A DNA stretch of 64,000 nt from an uncultured Bacteroidia bacterium (GTDB taxonomy: Bacteria > Bacteroidota > Bacteroidia > Bacteroidales > F082). Shown here in pieces: positions 52,930-61,274 of this stretch. Position numbers and translations under genes: made by a program. The notes beneath the pieces were generated by a model that was given only the letters and a program-made list of their open reading frames with translations, had not been told where the DNA came from and did no database searches. The DNA is taken from positions 62,001 through 126,000 of the forward strand of contig CACYHX010000007.1 of NCBI GenBank assembly GCA_902774365.1, given 5' to 3'. Numbering within the stretch: the first letter of the stretch is position 1; every line of letters begins with the position of its first letter.

Positions 52930-53054
52930 AAAGCAAGAAAATCCCGACCGAAGCCAGGATTTTCAAGAACCAAAAACCAAAATTTATGAAACCTTTTACT
53001 TGCAGCCAATTCTCATGGCTACAGGTCTTTATGATAAGAACCGCTGCAAAAATA
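52930..53054 (-). ncRNA. Structured leader or small RNA upstream of the SanA-like gene
   Basis: On the minus strand a TATTTTTG box (plus 53047-53054) should start a transcript near 53040. It contains hairpin TGTAGCC/GGCTGCA and then GAAAATCC (plus 52957-52964 inverted) paired with GGATTTTC (plus 52937-52944), followed by TTGCTTTT, which is terminator-like. It could be an attenuated leader or an independent small RNA. The rest of the 318-nt gap 52908-53225 holds only the promoter of the 79-aa gene. Confidence 0.35.
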
Positions 53055-53167
53055 CTTATTTTTGTTTAATACGCAATGATTATTAGATAAAAATTTATAA
53101 ATTTTCGAGGAAACGAGGAAATTTGTCAACAAATGCCACCAAAAATTTCCATTTTTTATCCTGCGTC

Positions 53168-53198
53168 TTGACAGAAAAGGATTTTTTTCTTATGTTTG
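53168..53198 (+). promoter_or_regulatory. Promoter of the 79-aa gene
   Basis: TTG (53168-53170), 20 nt spacer, TATGTTTG (53191-53198): a canonical -33/-7 pair, 27 nt before the ATG at 53226. Confidence 0.65.
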
Positions 53199-53225
53199 CA
53201 TTCTGAAAACTAAAAATGCTAGACC

Positions 53226-53465
53226 ATGGAAAAAGCAATGGACAAACTCACCGAGATGATTATGACCAACGACGGCCTCAACGAAACCGATGCCAAGGCC
53301 AAACTCAACTTGCTCTATATCAAGATGAACCAATCTGGAATCAAGAGCTTCAACGATGAGTATATCGACTGGCTGATGACGGAAAAGAAACTGAACTATA
53401 AGGCTATCTTACAGACGCCCGACAACAAGCTACACGACATTTTCGACGCCGAGTTCAAGCATTAA
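53226..53465 (+). CDS. Small hypothetical protein, 79 aa
   Basis: MEKAMDKLTEMIMTNDGLNETDAKAKLNLLYIKMNQSG opens an all-helical, charged, soluble protein. No known motif recognised. Support for it being real: a canonical promoter 27 nt upstream, good codon use and a compact amphipathic pattern. Its end overlaps the 3' end of the convergent EcsC-like gene by 11 nt, with no room for a terminator. Confidence 0.65.
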   Translation: MEKAMDKLTEMIMTNDGLNETDAKAKLNLLYIKMNQSGIKSFNDEYIDWLMTEKKLNYKAILQTPDNKLHDIFDAEFKH

Positions 53466-54192
53466 AGCCCTCGTGCCGCATGTCATACAGCTCGTCGAGA
53501 TGCTTTTTGAGCCGACGGGCCATGGGACGGAAGGTGTAATAGGTTATCGTGGCAGAAATCGGCGCACCCACCAGAGGTAGCACCTTCCCTACTCCTTTGG
53601 CAAAGCCTTCCTTCGTCATGTTGATGCCAATCCATTGCGCGATCTTAATGGCGTATTGCGCCATAATGGTCTCCGAAATCTTTATTCCCGCATTTTTCGA
53701 CACCTGGCCTACGACTTTGGTCAAGGCCTCGACTGCCAACTTGTTGCCCATCGCCACACCCACAAACAGGGTCATGATGTTGAGCGACCCTTCGTCCAAC
53801 TGATTCTTGGCGTCAGTCAATGGCGGCCAGCCATATAGATACAGGAGCTTCTGTAGCAACGATAGGATGTGACCGTAAAACTGTGCCAAGTCGGTAGGGA
53901 TGGTGCCCGCCATCCACCAGCCACCCGGCAAGCCCATCAACGCCGAGGTGCCGCACACCATGGTCAGATGGTAGCTGATGCATTGATTGGCTAGCTTATC
54001 TATCTCCTTCTTGCTCAACACCTTCAGCGGTGTGTCGTCCAACGCCGTCATCACCTCCATCGGGGTACAGAACTTCGATAGCTCCTTGGTCAGGAACTCA
54101 TCACGGTTCACATTCACGAACGGCAGCTTCAAGCTGGTTTGCAACACCTTGTTCCACAGGGTGACGCTTTTTTCTTGGTTTTCTTCGGCCAT
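53455..54192 (-). CDS. EcsC-like / DUF697-type membrane-associated protein
   Basis: A 245-residue protein with hydrophobic helices at about 80-105, 145-160 and 205-225. The segment LMGLPGGWWMAGTIPTDLAQFYGHILSLLQKL is typical of the EcsC family of peripheral membrane proteins. Later GVGKVLPLVGAPISATITYYTF also fits. Function is poorly known; EcsC of Bacillus is linked to an ABC exporter. No transporter genes adjoin it here. Convergent overlap of 11 nt with the 79-aa gene. Confidence 0.65.
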   Translation of the reverse strand: MAEENQEKSVTLWNKVLQTSLKLPFVNVNRDEFLTKELSKFCTPMEVMTALDDTPLKVLSKKEIDKLANQCISYHLTMVCGTSALMGLPGGWWMAGTIPTDLAQFYGHILSLLQKLLYLYGWPPLTDAKNQLDEGSLNIMTLFVGVAMGNKLAVEALTKVVGQVSKNAGIKISETIMAQYAIKIAQWIGINMTKEGFAKGVGKVLPLVGAPISATITYYTFRPMARRLKKHLDELYDMRHEGFNA

Positions 54193-54250
54193 GTCTATTC
54201 TCTGTTTAAAAGCAGGGGTTGAAACCGCCCGCTTTAGGTCCTACGCTGGG

Positions 54251-54323
54251 CAGACACCACGACGTGGCAGCCCTACAACTCTATTTACATGCGGCTGCCA
54301 CGGTGTGACAGCCCTACAACTCT
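54251..54323. repeat. Two copies of the CCCTACAACTCT palindromic element
   Basis: Copy at 54251-54282 (CACCACGACGTGGCAGCCCT core) and copy at 54292-54323 (CGGCTGCCACGGTGTGACAG core) stand head to tail, both ending in CCCTACAACTCT. They match 43048-43079. They fill most of the gap between the EcsC-like and rarA genes. Confidence 0.7.
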
Positions 54324-54333
54324 AAACTCTAAA

Positions 54334-55620
54334 CTAATACCCGTATTTCTCTTTCCATTTCTCCCGCAGGTTTTTCCGCAACTCGCGCTCACGGGGGTTA
54401 TCTTGTGGCTCATACAAAACCGTGCCAGAAATTTCAGTTGGCAGAAATTCTTGCTCCACGAAATTGCCCTGATAGGCATGGGCGTACTTGTAACCATCGG
54501 AATAGCCCAGGTCTTTCATCAGCTTCGTCGGGGCATTACGGAGATGCAACGGCACGGGCAGATCGCCCGTCTCACGCACCAGAGCCTGTGCCGCGTCGAT
54601 GGCGGACACAGCCGCGTTGCTCTTGGGCGACGAGGCCAGATAAGTGACCGTCTGCGCCAAGATGATACGGCTCTCAGGCCAACCAATTTTGTTGACGGCA
54701 TCGAAGCAAGCGTTTGCCAACAGCAAGGCATTTGGGTTGGCGTTGCCGATGTCCTCTGATGAGAGAATCAGCATACGGCGGGCGATGAAAAGCGGATCCT
54801 CCCCTGCCTCAATCATGCGTGCGAGGTAATACAAGGCCGCGTTGGGGTCGCTACCGCGCATTGACTTGATGAAGGCCGAGATGATGTCGTAGTGCATCTC
54901 ACCCTGCTTGTCGTATTTCACGAGGTTGCTCTGGATGCAGTCGGTCGTGAAGTCGTTGGTGATGACCAACTCTTCTGCCGCAATATCCAAGTCATTTAAC
55001 GAAGTGACGACCAGCTCGACAGCATTGAGCAGTTTGCGGCCGTCGCCACCGCTGATTTGCATCAACGCCTCAGGCTCCTTGACGGTGATTTTCTTACCGA
55101 AGTCGTATTCCAACGCCTTCACCGCCTTGTCCAACAGGATTTCAAGGTCCTCTTTCTCCAAAGACTTGAGCACATACACCTGACAACGTGACAGCAAAGG
55201 CGAGATGACCTCAAACGAGGGATTCTCGGTCGTGGCACCGATGAGGGTGACCAGGCCTCGCTCCACCGCACCGAGCAGCGAGTCCTGCTGCGACTTGCTG
55301 AAACGATGGATTTCGTCTATAAATAAAATAGGTGCCTCGGGGGCCATGCGTGCCCGGTCGATGACCTCGCGCACTTCCTTCACGCCGCTGCTGACGGCGC
55401 TCAGCTGGAAGAACTGCCGCTTGACCTGCTTAGAGATGATAAAGGCCAAGGTGGTCTTGCCCACGCCGGGAGGTCCCCAGAAAATCATGGAAGGCACACG
55501 CCCCGACTCGATGGCACGGCGAAGCACAGCATGCTCACCGATGATGTGTTTCTGGCCGATGTAGTCGTCCAAAGTGGTTGGACGCAGGCGCTCCGCTAAT
55601 GGGATGGAGGATTGCATCAC
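54334..55620 (-). CDS. rarA: Replication-associated recombination protein A (RarA/MgsA AAA ATPase)
   Basis: A 428-residue AAA+ ATPase related to clamp-loader subunits that acts at stalled replication forks. N-terminal PLAERLRPTTLDDYIGQKHI, Walker A GPPGVGKTTL (about 50), Walker B ILFIDEIHRF, sensor GATTENPSFEV and the C-terminal tetramerisation region (YLARMIEAGEDPLFIARRMLILSSEDIGNA) are all in place. Full length. Two ATG codons are adjacent at the start (55620 and 55617). Confidence 0.94.
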   Translation of the reverse strand: MMQSSIPLAERLRPTTLDDYIGQKHIIGEHAVLRRAIESGRVPSMIFWGPPGVGKTTLAFIISKQVKRQFFQLSAVSSGVKEVREVIDRARMAPEAPILFIDEIHRFSKSQQDSLLGAVERGLVTLIGATTENPSFEVISPLLSRCQVYVLKSLEKEDLEILLDKAVKALEYDFGKKITVKEPEALMQISGGDGRKLLNAVELVVTSLNDLDIAAEELVITNDFTTDCIQSNLVKYDKQGEMHYDIISAFIKSMRGSDPNAALYYLARMIEAGEDPLFIARRMLILSSEDIGNANPNALLLANACFDAVNKIGWPESRIILAQTVTYLASSPKSNAAVSAIDAAQALVRETGDLPVPLHLRNAPTKLMKDLGYSDGYKYAHAYQGNFVEQEFLPTEISGTVLYEPQDNPRERELRKNLREKWKEKYGY

Positions 55621-55654
55621 TATTCTTTATTCAAAAAAAAAAACTGCTATGCCG

Positions 55655-55686
55655 AAAAAAAATCCCCATCTTTATTGACAGGGATT
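55655..55686 (-). terminator. Terminator of the 129-aa lipoprotein gene
   Basis: AATCCC (55661-55666) pairs with GGGATT (55681-55686) over 14 nt, with a T-run on the minus strand (plus A 55655-55662). The stem is short. Confidence 0.55.
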
Positions 55687-55707
55687 AGAATCGGCGGATC
55701 GGGAATA

Positions 55708-56097
55708 TTACTTCCTGACGACTTCGCTTACCTTGGCTTGAACTTTTGAACCACCAATTACTTGGGTTTCATCTTCAATAAGGATCATCGTGTGACCGCC
55801 TTGAGTCAGCGTATAATAATCCGCAGTACTATAGACTTCGCCTCCAGGGGCAAACTTGAAAGCGATTTTCACCTGCTTGGCATCTTTTTCGGCCTCAATA
55901 CTGCCGCTGGACGCATCAGCCGCAAGATATCCGACATCATACAAACCAATCATGGTTGAGCCTGAATACTCGTAAGCTTTTACATCATACATACCATAGC
56001 CCGAAGTCCCATTATAGACTTCAAAAGTTGTTGATTTCGTGCATGAAGAAAGAATCATCAACATTGCACCAATGATAAGATAAGCTGTCTTTTTCAT
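55708..56097 (-). CDS. Small lipoprotein of unknown function
   Basis: A 129-residue protein with signal and lipobox MKKTAYLIIGAMLMILSSC (Cys19). The mature part is beta-rich (TTFEVYNGTSGYGMYDVKAYEY, QVKIAFKFAPGGEVYSTADYYTL), which suggests a small immunoglobulin-like or jelly-roll fold. Family not recognised. A -7 box (TATTTTTG, plus 56188-56195) lies about 90 nt upstream on the minus strand. Monocistronic. Confidence 0.7.
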   Translation of the reverse strand: MKKTAYLIIGAMLMILSSCTKSTTFEVYNGTSGYGMYDVKAYEYSGSTMIGLYDVGYLAADASSGSIEAEKDAKQVKIAFKFAPGGEVYSTADYYTLTQGGHTMILIEDETQVIGGSKVQAKVSEVVRK

Positions 56098-56187
56098 AAA
56101 AGTTTGTTTTAATGTTCCTTACTCGTATGGCTTTTCAGGATTATCGCCCGTTTGTTCTTTTTGAAAGTCGCTGCTCTTTCTTGATTG

Positions 56188-56195
56188 CAAAAATA
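56188..56195 (-). promoter_or_regulatory. -7 box of the 129-aa lipoprotein gene
   Basis: TATTTTTG on the minus strand, about 90 nt before the ATG at 56097. Confidence 0.45.
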
Positions 56196-56258
56196 ACAAT
56201 TTTTACATTCAGTTTCATAATTCCGACATTTTTTTTCAAACAATACCTTACATTTTAT

Positions 56259-56266
56259 TAGTTTTG
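56259..56266 (+). promoter_or_regulatory. -7 box of the C69 peptidase gene
   Basis: TAGTTTTG on the plus strand, 24 nt before the ATG at 56291. Confidence 0.5.
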
Positions 56267-56290
56267 CAAAACAATTTATTCCTAATAAAA

Positions 56291-58012
56291 ATGTCCAAAA
56301 CTCGCTACATCATCCTTATTATGATGCTAGCCTCTTATAGCATCGCAGAGGCCTGCACCAACTTCCTGATCACCAAAGGCGCCAGCGTGGATGGCTCCAA
56401 CTTCATCAGTTACTGCGCCGACTCGCATATCCGTTATGGCGAGCTCTACTTCACCCCTGCCGCCGACTGGCCAGCGGGCAGCATGCGCGTCTGCTACGAC
56501 CGCGGCACCAACGCGCCACGTGGCAGCGTGCCGCAGCCGCCTCACACTTACCAGGTGGTAGGCTATATCAATGAAAATCAAGTGGCCCTCGGTGAGACCA
56601 CCTTCGGTGGTCGCGAGGAGCTGATGGACCCGACGGGCATCGTCGACTACGGCAGCCTCATGTTCATCGCCTTGGAACGCAGCAGGTCGGCGCGCGAGGC
56701 CATCCAAATCATGGCCGACCTTGTGGAGACTTTTGGCTACGGCTCTGACGGCGAGTCGTTTAGCATCAGCGACGCCAACGAGGTGTGGTACATGGAAATC
56801 ATGCCGAAGGGCTACACGCCACAGGTGACCCCAACCGGCGACACCATCAACGCCGACCGTGGCGCGGTGTGGGTGGCCATCCGCATCCCCGACGGCTACG
56901 TGAGCGGTCACGCCAACGCAGCACGTATCACCACCTTTGCCTTGCGCGACGGCAAGACCTCCATCACCGACAAGGACTGGAAAAAGCTTTACAACAAAGA
57001 TGTTGAGGTCATCTACAAGCACGACGTCATCGACTTTGCTAGGCGCAAGGGCTACTTCACCGGCAAGGACAAAGACTTCGACTTCAGCGCGGCTTATGCT
57101 CCCGTCGACTTCAGCGCCGCACGCATCTGCGACCTGCGCGTGTGGACCATGTTCAACAAGGTTTGCGACGGCATGGACGAATACTGGGACTATGTCACGG
57201 GCAAGGACCTCACACATCGCATGCCGTTGTATGTCAAGCCGAACCGCAAAGTCAGCCTCAGCGACATGATGGCGTTCCAGCGCGACCACTTCCAAGGCAC
57301 CGAGTTGGACAAGACCCTCGACCCGGGCGCGGGTCCCTTCGGCTCGCCGTTCCGCTTCAACCCGCTGTATTGGGAATACGAAGGTCAACCTTACTTTAAC
57401 GAGCGTAGCATCGAAGTGGTGCAGACGGGATTCTCGTTCATCGCGCAGAGCCGCAACTGGCTGCCCAACCCCATCGGAGGCATCATCTGGTTCGGTGTGG
57501 ACGACACCAACTCGACCGTCTACACACCCTTCTACTGCTCCATCAACGAGGTGCCGATAGAATACCGCTCGGGCAACGGCGACATGCTGACCTACAGCGA
57601 CAACGCCGCATTCTGGGTCTTCAACAGATTGGCACATTTCAAATACCTATTTTATAATAGGGTCATCGGCGACATCCAAGCCGTGCAGAGCGAACTGGAG
57701 AGCGGCTACCAGGAACAGGTCAACTACGTCGACAACCAAGCCCTAAGCCTCTTTGCCCAAGACCCAAAGCTGGCCATTGCCTACCTCACCGACTTCTCCA
57801 ACCAGGCTGGTCACAACACCGTGGCCACTTGGAAAGAACTGGATAACTACTTATTGGTAAAGTATTTGGACAGCAACGTCAAGCAGGAAGAGAACGGGCA
57901 GTTCAAGCGCAACGGGCACGGTTATTCCGCCCGGCCGAAACAGCCCGGCTATCCGGATTCGTGGAAAAAAGCGGTGATTGACGAGACGGGAGACAGATTC
58001 AGGAGGCCATGA
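56291..58012 (+). CDS. C69-family dipeptidase (exported)
   Basis: From the ATG at 56291 (MSKTRYIILIMMLASYSIAEAC) the protein is 573 residues. The signal peptide ends exactly before Cys22, which becomes the N-terminal nucleophile of this Ntn-hydrolase family (CTNFLITKGAS). Later motifs: GETTFGGREELMDPTGI, SFSISDANEVWYMEI and RGAVWVAIRIPDGYVSGHANAARI. It hydrolyses dipeptides in the periplasm or outside the cell. The 9 residues in the longer frame to 56264 would overlap the promoter. It converges on the MauE/thioredoxin gene with a 14-nt overlap. Confidence 0.9.
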   Translation: MSKTRYIILIMMLASYSIAEACTNFLITKGASVDGSNFISYCADSHIRYGELYFTPAADWPAGSMRVCYDRGTNAPRGSVPQPPHTYQVVGYINENQVALGETTFGGREELMDPTGIVDYGSLMFIALERSRSAREAIQIMADLVETFGYGSDGESFSISDANEVWYMEIMPKGYTPQVTPTGDTINADRGAVWVAIRIPDGYVSGHANAARITTFALRDGKTSITDKDWKKLYNKDVEVIYKHDVIDFARRKGYFTGKDKDFDFSAAYAPVDFSAARICDLRVWTMFNKVCDGMDEYWDYVTGKDLTHRMPLYVKPNRKVSLSDMMAFQRDHFQGTELDKTLDPGAGPFGSPFRFNPLYWEYEGQPYFNERSIEVVQTGFSFIAQSRNWLPNPIGGIIWFGVDDTNSTVYTPFYCSINEVPIEYRSGNGDMLTYSDNAAFWVFNRLAHFKYLFYNRVIGDIQAVQSELESGYQEQVNYVDNQALSLFAQDPKLAIAYLTDFSNQAGHNTVATWKELDNYLLVKYLDSNVKQEENGQFKRNGHGYSARPKQPGYPDSWKKAVIDETGDRFRRP

Positions 58013-58919
58013 ACGCCTTAATTTCCTCCTCTTTCATGTTGCGGAGGCCGTAGACTTGGGTCACCACCCCATTATTCAGGAAAACGATGGTGGGAAACTC
58101 ACCATCGATGGCCGTCAGCATACGCACCACATCGCGATACAGCACGTTGCGATACTGTGCCGATTCCGACTTCTCGTAGAACTTGTCAATGCCGCCTTCG
58201 GTGCCCATGAAGACATAGGTGACTTGGTCGGCTGGGAAGCCGTAGTATTGCTGCATTAGCGAGAGCTTATGTGCCGAGAGTTGGCAGAACTCGCATCCCG
58301 TCGAGAAAAAGCAAACGATTTGTTTGCCCTCGCGAAGATTCAGGCTGTCCAAAGGGGCATCGTCGAGCATCTCATCGAAAAGCTCCAATTGAAGGTTTTG
58401 CTCCGCTGTATAGGCATTGGTATAGTTGTCGGGCGGCGAGACGAGGAAAACGGCAACCGTCGAGACGACGACAGAGACACACAGTATCAGCCAGCGGAAC
58501 GGTGTCTTCCACTCTCCCATCCAGTAAAGTGGCAGGAAAAGCAGCATCAGCACGCCGTTTTTGACGAGGCTCTGCTTGGGGTCGAACTGCAGGAAGTCGC
58601 CAAAGCAGTGGCAATTATCGGTGCGGCCCATGTGGAGCGCATACAATAATAATAAGGTGTAGCCCACCAGCATGGCCATGCTCCCCCACCAATAGAGCTT
58701 ATGCAAGGTATTGGAGACCAGACCAATGCCCAGCACCAATTCGATGATAATGGCAGCGCGTGCCACCAAGAATGAAGTGTTGAGGCTAAAGAAATGGTAA
58801 CTATAGACATAGATCTCGAACTGGTCCAAATCTACAATCTTCAGGATGGCAGAAGCGATAAAGACAAGTCCGAGCAGGACTTTCATCACGATGGGTACTA
58901 TGCCAAAGACTTTGTTCAT
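57999..58919 (-). CDS. MauE/DoxX-like membrane protein fused to a thioredoxin-like domain
   Basis: From the ATG at 58919 (MNKVFGIVPIVMKVLLGLVF) the protein is 306 residues. The first 165 carry four to five membrane helices of the MauE/DoxX type, with CHCFG after the third. The periplasmic C-terminal half is a redoxin fold with the active-site pair CFFSTGCEFCQLS (CxxC) and the cis-Pro loop GEFPTIVFL. Likely role: moving electrons or isomerising disulfides across the inner membrane. Just upstream in the same direction lie two small cysteine-rich lipoproteins, possible clients, but a terminator separates them. Confidence 0.82.
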   Translation of the reverse strand: MNKVFGIVPIVMKVLLGLVFIASAILKIVDLDQFEIYVYSYHFFSLNTSFLVARAAIIIELVLGIGLVSNTLHKLYWWGSMAMLVGYTLLLLYALHMGRTDNCHCFGDFLQFDPKQSLVKNGVLMLLFLPLYWMGEWKTPFRWLILCVSVVVSTVAVFLVSPPDNYTNAYTAEQNLQLELFDEMLDDAPLDSLNLREGKQIVCFFSTGCEFCQLSAHKLSLMQQYYGFPADQVTYVFMGTEGGIDKFYEKSESAQYRNVLYRDVVRMLTAIDGEFPTIVFLNNGVVTQVYGLRNMKEEEIKAFMAS

Positions 58920-58920
58920 A

Positions 58921-58955
58921 AAAAGAAAAAGGCACACGCTTGGGCATGTGCCTTT
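58921..58955 (-). terminator. Terminator of the 68-aa lipoprotein gene
   Basis: AAAGGCACA (58928-58936) pairs with TGTGCCTTT (58947-58955), followed on the minus strand by TTTTTCTTTT; 19 nt after the stop at 58974. Confidence 0.8.
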
Positions 58956-58973
58956 GTTAGTTGACGGATGTCA

Positions 58974-59180
58974 TCAATAGACTCTGTGGCAATCGATCTC
59001 AGAATAGTTGTAGGTAGCCTCATAATCGCTGCAGGTCTTACCTTCTTCAGTGAGGAAAACATCACCCTCAACAGTAATGCCACCAGTTTTCCATGTGCAC
59101 TGGCACTTCTTCTGTTTGTTGCATGAGCTTGCGCCGATGACAAGCGTGACGACGGCAATAGCCAATAATAACTTCTTCAT
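58974..59180 (-). CDS. Small cysteine-rich lipoprotein (paralogue A)
   Basis: A 68-residue lipoprotein: MKKLLLAIAVVTLVIGASSC (lipobox Cys20), then KKCQCTWKTGG, SCSDY-like TCSDYEATYNYSEIDC. Four cysteines follow the lipid-anchored one, allowing two disulfides. The pattern K(K/Y)CxCT...GxxCxD...C is shared with the gene just upstream (59210-59530), so they are tandem paralogues. Function unknown. Ended by its own terminator. Confidence 0.7.
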   Translation of the reverse strand: MKKLLLAIAVVTLVIGASSCNKQKKCQCTWKTGGITVEGDVFLTEEGKTCSDYEATYNYSEIDCHRVY

Positions 59181-59209
59181 TTTCTTTGGTATTTTAAGTT
59201 AGTGTATAA

Positions 59210-59530
59210 TCAATGTCCTCCGTTGCCTCCACCATTGTTATTGTTCCCGCCGTTGTTATTGTTTCCGCCGCCAAAGATGTCGTTCCACCAATGGTGTTCT
59301 TCGCCTGTCACTTCATATTCCGACACTTCGGTGCAGATGACCTGTCCCCAGCCGACGATTTCCTTGGACTTGTCGGCGCAGGAGGAGCCATCCTCGATGG
59401 AATAATAATCTTCGCCCAAGTCAACGACTTCTTGGTTTTGGAAGGTCGTGCACTTGCAGTAGCGCGTCTTCTTGCACGAAGGCAGGACCACGATGGCCAC
59501 AGCGAGAATAACAATCAAAAGCTTTTTCAT
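59210..59530 (-). CDS. Small cysteine-rich lipoprotein with Gly/Asn tail (paralogue B)
   Basis: A 106-residue lipoprotein: MKKLLIVILAVAIVVLPSC (lipobox Cys19), then TRYCKCTTFQNQEV, GSSCADKSKEIVGWGQVIC and a low-complexity end made of GGGNNNN and GGNNNN blocks closing in GGH. The cysteine pattern matches paralogue A 29 nt downstream. The HH and final H with the Gly/Asn tail could bind metal, but this is speculation. The tail is probably disordered and prone to length variation. Confidence 0.7.
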   Translation of the reverse strand: MKKLLIVILAVAIVVLPSCKKTRYCKCTTFQNQEVVDLGEDYYSIEDGSSCADKSKEIVGWGQVICTEVSEYEVTGEEHHWWNDIFGGGNNNNGGNNNNGGGNGGH

Positions 59531-59609
59531 TTCAAATGGTATTATACTGCAAAATTACAACTTTTTGCCGTAACAGAGACAAAAACAAAGAACATTTTTC
59601 ATTTTGCGC

Positions 59610-60365
59610 TTACTCCCCAACATAAAACTCAGGATGTAACTCCTTGAATTTCCGTTCATACTGACGAATACGGCTAAGCGAACGGCGTGTCCACACGAGG
59701 CGCAAGGCATTGCGTTCCTCCTCCGTGAGATGCCACTTGATGTCGGAGGAGGCATGAAGGCGGTTCGTCAACGAATACAGCAGCAAAGCTGCCGAAACAC
59801 TGATATTGTAACTCTCAGTGAATCCGTACATTGGAATACGGACATGCATATCGGCATTCTCAACGGCATAGTCAGAAAGGCCCAGTTTCTCCGTGCCGAA
59901 GACCAAGGCGATGGGGCGGTCCAAAGGCAAGGTGTCGGGCGTGAAATCGTCACGATGCGGGCAAGTGGCCACAATCTTATAGCCTTTTGCACGAAGTTGT
60001 TCAAAGGCCGTAGGCGTGTTGAACTCCTTATCCTCGTAATAATTCAAGTTAAGCCACTTGGTGCTACCCAGCACTACGTCGGGGTTCACGTCATAGTGGT
60101 TGGTATTTTCCACGATATGGATATCCTGGATGCCACGTAGGTCACAAGTGCGCAACACGGCGCTGGCATTATGGGGTTGGAAGATATCTTCGAGAACAAC
60201 GGTGATGTGGCGTGTGCGGTAGTCGAGCACCTCCTCAAAACGCTGCCGGCGCTCATCAGTGATGAACTGGCCCAAAAAACTCAACATGGCCGCGTCACGC
60301 GCTGCATTTTCCTGCATTTCAACGTCCTGCAACTCACGCCCGTCAAACACAATGGATTTCTTCAT
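59610..60365 (-). CDS. trmH: TrmH-family 2'-O-ribose tRNA/rRNA methyltransferase
   Basis: A 251-residue SPOUT enzyme that uses S-adenosylmethionine; close to TrmH, which methylates G18 of tRNAs. The three motifs are clear: NASAVLRTCDLRGIQDIHIVE (motif 1), IALVFGTEKLGLSD (motif 2) and IPMYGFTESYNISVSAALLLY (motif 3, trefoil knot). N- and C-terminal helical extensions match TrmH, but the exact RNA target is inferred. Divergent from the TPR gene, with a TATTTTTG box at 60392-60399. Confidence 0.85.
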   Translation of the reverse strand: MKKSIVFDGRELQDVEMQENAARDAAMLSFLGQFITDERRQRFEEVLDYRTRHITVVLEDIFQPHNASAVLRTCDLRGIQDIHIVENTNHYDVNPDVVLGSTKWLNLNYYEDKEFNTPTAFEQLRAKGYKIVATCPHRDDFTPDTLPLDRPIALVFGTEKLGLSDYAVENADMHVRIPMYGFTESYNISVSAALLLYSLTNRLHASSDIKWHLTEEERNALRLVWTRRSLSRIRQYERKFKELHPEFYVGE

Positions 60366-60391
60366 TGGCTTATTCCTATTTAAAAGCGCTG

Positions 60392-60399
60392 CAAAAATA
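60392..60399 (-). promoter_or_regulatory. trmH -7 box
   Basis: TATTTTTG on the minus strand, 26 nt before the ATG at 60365. Confidence 0.5.
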
Positions 60400-60428
60400 C
60401 GAAAAAAGAAAAAATTCGTGAAAAATGG

Positions 60429-60458
60429 TTGAGGGTAAACCTAAAAAGCGTACTTTTG
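60429..60458 (+). promoter_or_regulatory. Promoter of the TPR gene
   Basis: TTG (60429-60431), 19 nt, TACTTTTG (60451-60458); 21 nt before the ATG at 60480. Confidence 0.65.
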
Positions 60459-60479
60459 CACGCAAAATTTTGAATCGTT

Positions 60480-61211
60480 ATGGCAAAGCAAAACACAAAA
60501 CAAGGAGACGAAAGACTCGAAAACGTTGAAGAAGCATTAAGCAAAACCGAACTTTGGATTGAAAACAACCAGAAGACCCTGTGGATTATCCTCATTGTCC
60601 TGTTGGTCATTGCCTTTGGCATCTTTGGCATCACCAAGTACAACCAAAAGCGTAACCAAGAAGCCATGAACCAGATTTTCCCCCAGGAAATCAGCTTCGA
60701 AGAGCAGGCTGCCCAAGCCGTTGACTTCGCCTCATATTATGTGGAAAACGAGAACTACGCCGCTGCTTTGAACGGTGACGAAGAGCATCTCGGTCTCCTC
60801 GATATCGTTGACAAATATGGTTCCACCAAGTCGGGCAAACTGGCCGCCTACTATGCTGGCCTCAGCTACCTGAAGCAAGGTGACTACAACAACGCTATCA
60901 CCTACCTGAAGAAGTACACCAACGACGACAAGATATTGGCCCCCATGTCATTGGGTCTCATCGGTGACTGCTACCTCCAACTCGGAGACCAACAGAATGC
61001 TGTGAGCTACTACGAGAAAGCTACCAAGAAGAGCCCCAACGAGTTCACCACCCCGATGTTCCTGGTCAAGCTGGGCATGACCTATGAAATCATGGGCAAC
61101 AACGCCAAGGCTTTGGAGGCCTACAAGACCTTGAAGAAGGACTATCCTCAGAGCAACGAAGCCTTCGAGATCAGCAAGAACATTGCCAACCTCGAACAGA
61201 AGATGAAATAA
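60480..61211 (+). CDS. Membrane-anchored tetratricopeptide repeat protein
   Basis: A 243-residue protein with one membrane helix (about 34-53, TLWIILIVLLVIAFGIFGIT) near the N-terminus. Three to four TPR units follow (AAYYAGLSYLKQGDYNNAITYLKKY, LIGDCYLQLGDQQNAVSYYEKA, KLGMTYEIMGNNAKALEAYKTLKKDYP). The layout resembles YfgM, an ancillary SecYEG/periplasmic chaperone partner, but that link is only structural. Ended by a strong terminator just before fmt. Confidence 0.8.
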   Translation: MAKQNTKQGDERLENVEEALSKTELWIENNQKTLWIILIVLLVIAFGIFGITKYNQKRNQEAMNQIFPQEISFEEQAAQAVDFASYYVENENYAAALNGDEEHLGLLDIVDKYGSTKSGKLAAYYAGLSYLKQGDYNNAITYLKKYTNDDKILAPMSLGLIGDCYLQLGDQQNAVSYYEKATKKSPNEFTTPMFLVKLGMTYEIMGNNAKALEAYKTLKKDYPQSNEAFEISKNIANLEQKMK

Positions 61212-61236
61212 GAATTTAGTTTTGTTTTCATAATTT

Positions 61237-61266
61237 AATCCTGGCCTGAGGGTCAGGATTTTTTTT
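61237..61266 (+). terminator. Terminator between the TPR gene and fmt
   Basis: AATCCTG (61237-61243) pairs with CAGGATT (61254-61260) and runs into eight T. It ends only 8 nt before the fmt ATG, so fmt either depends on read-through or has a weak promoter I did not find. Confidence 0.8.
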
Positions 61267-61274
61267 GACAGCCC

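Noticed and set aside
56327..57637. 436-codon minus-strand frame inside the C69 peptidase gene
   Set aside because: Antisense shadow; the plus strand carries the catalytic Cys and family motifs.
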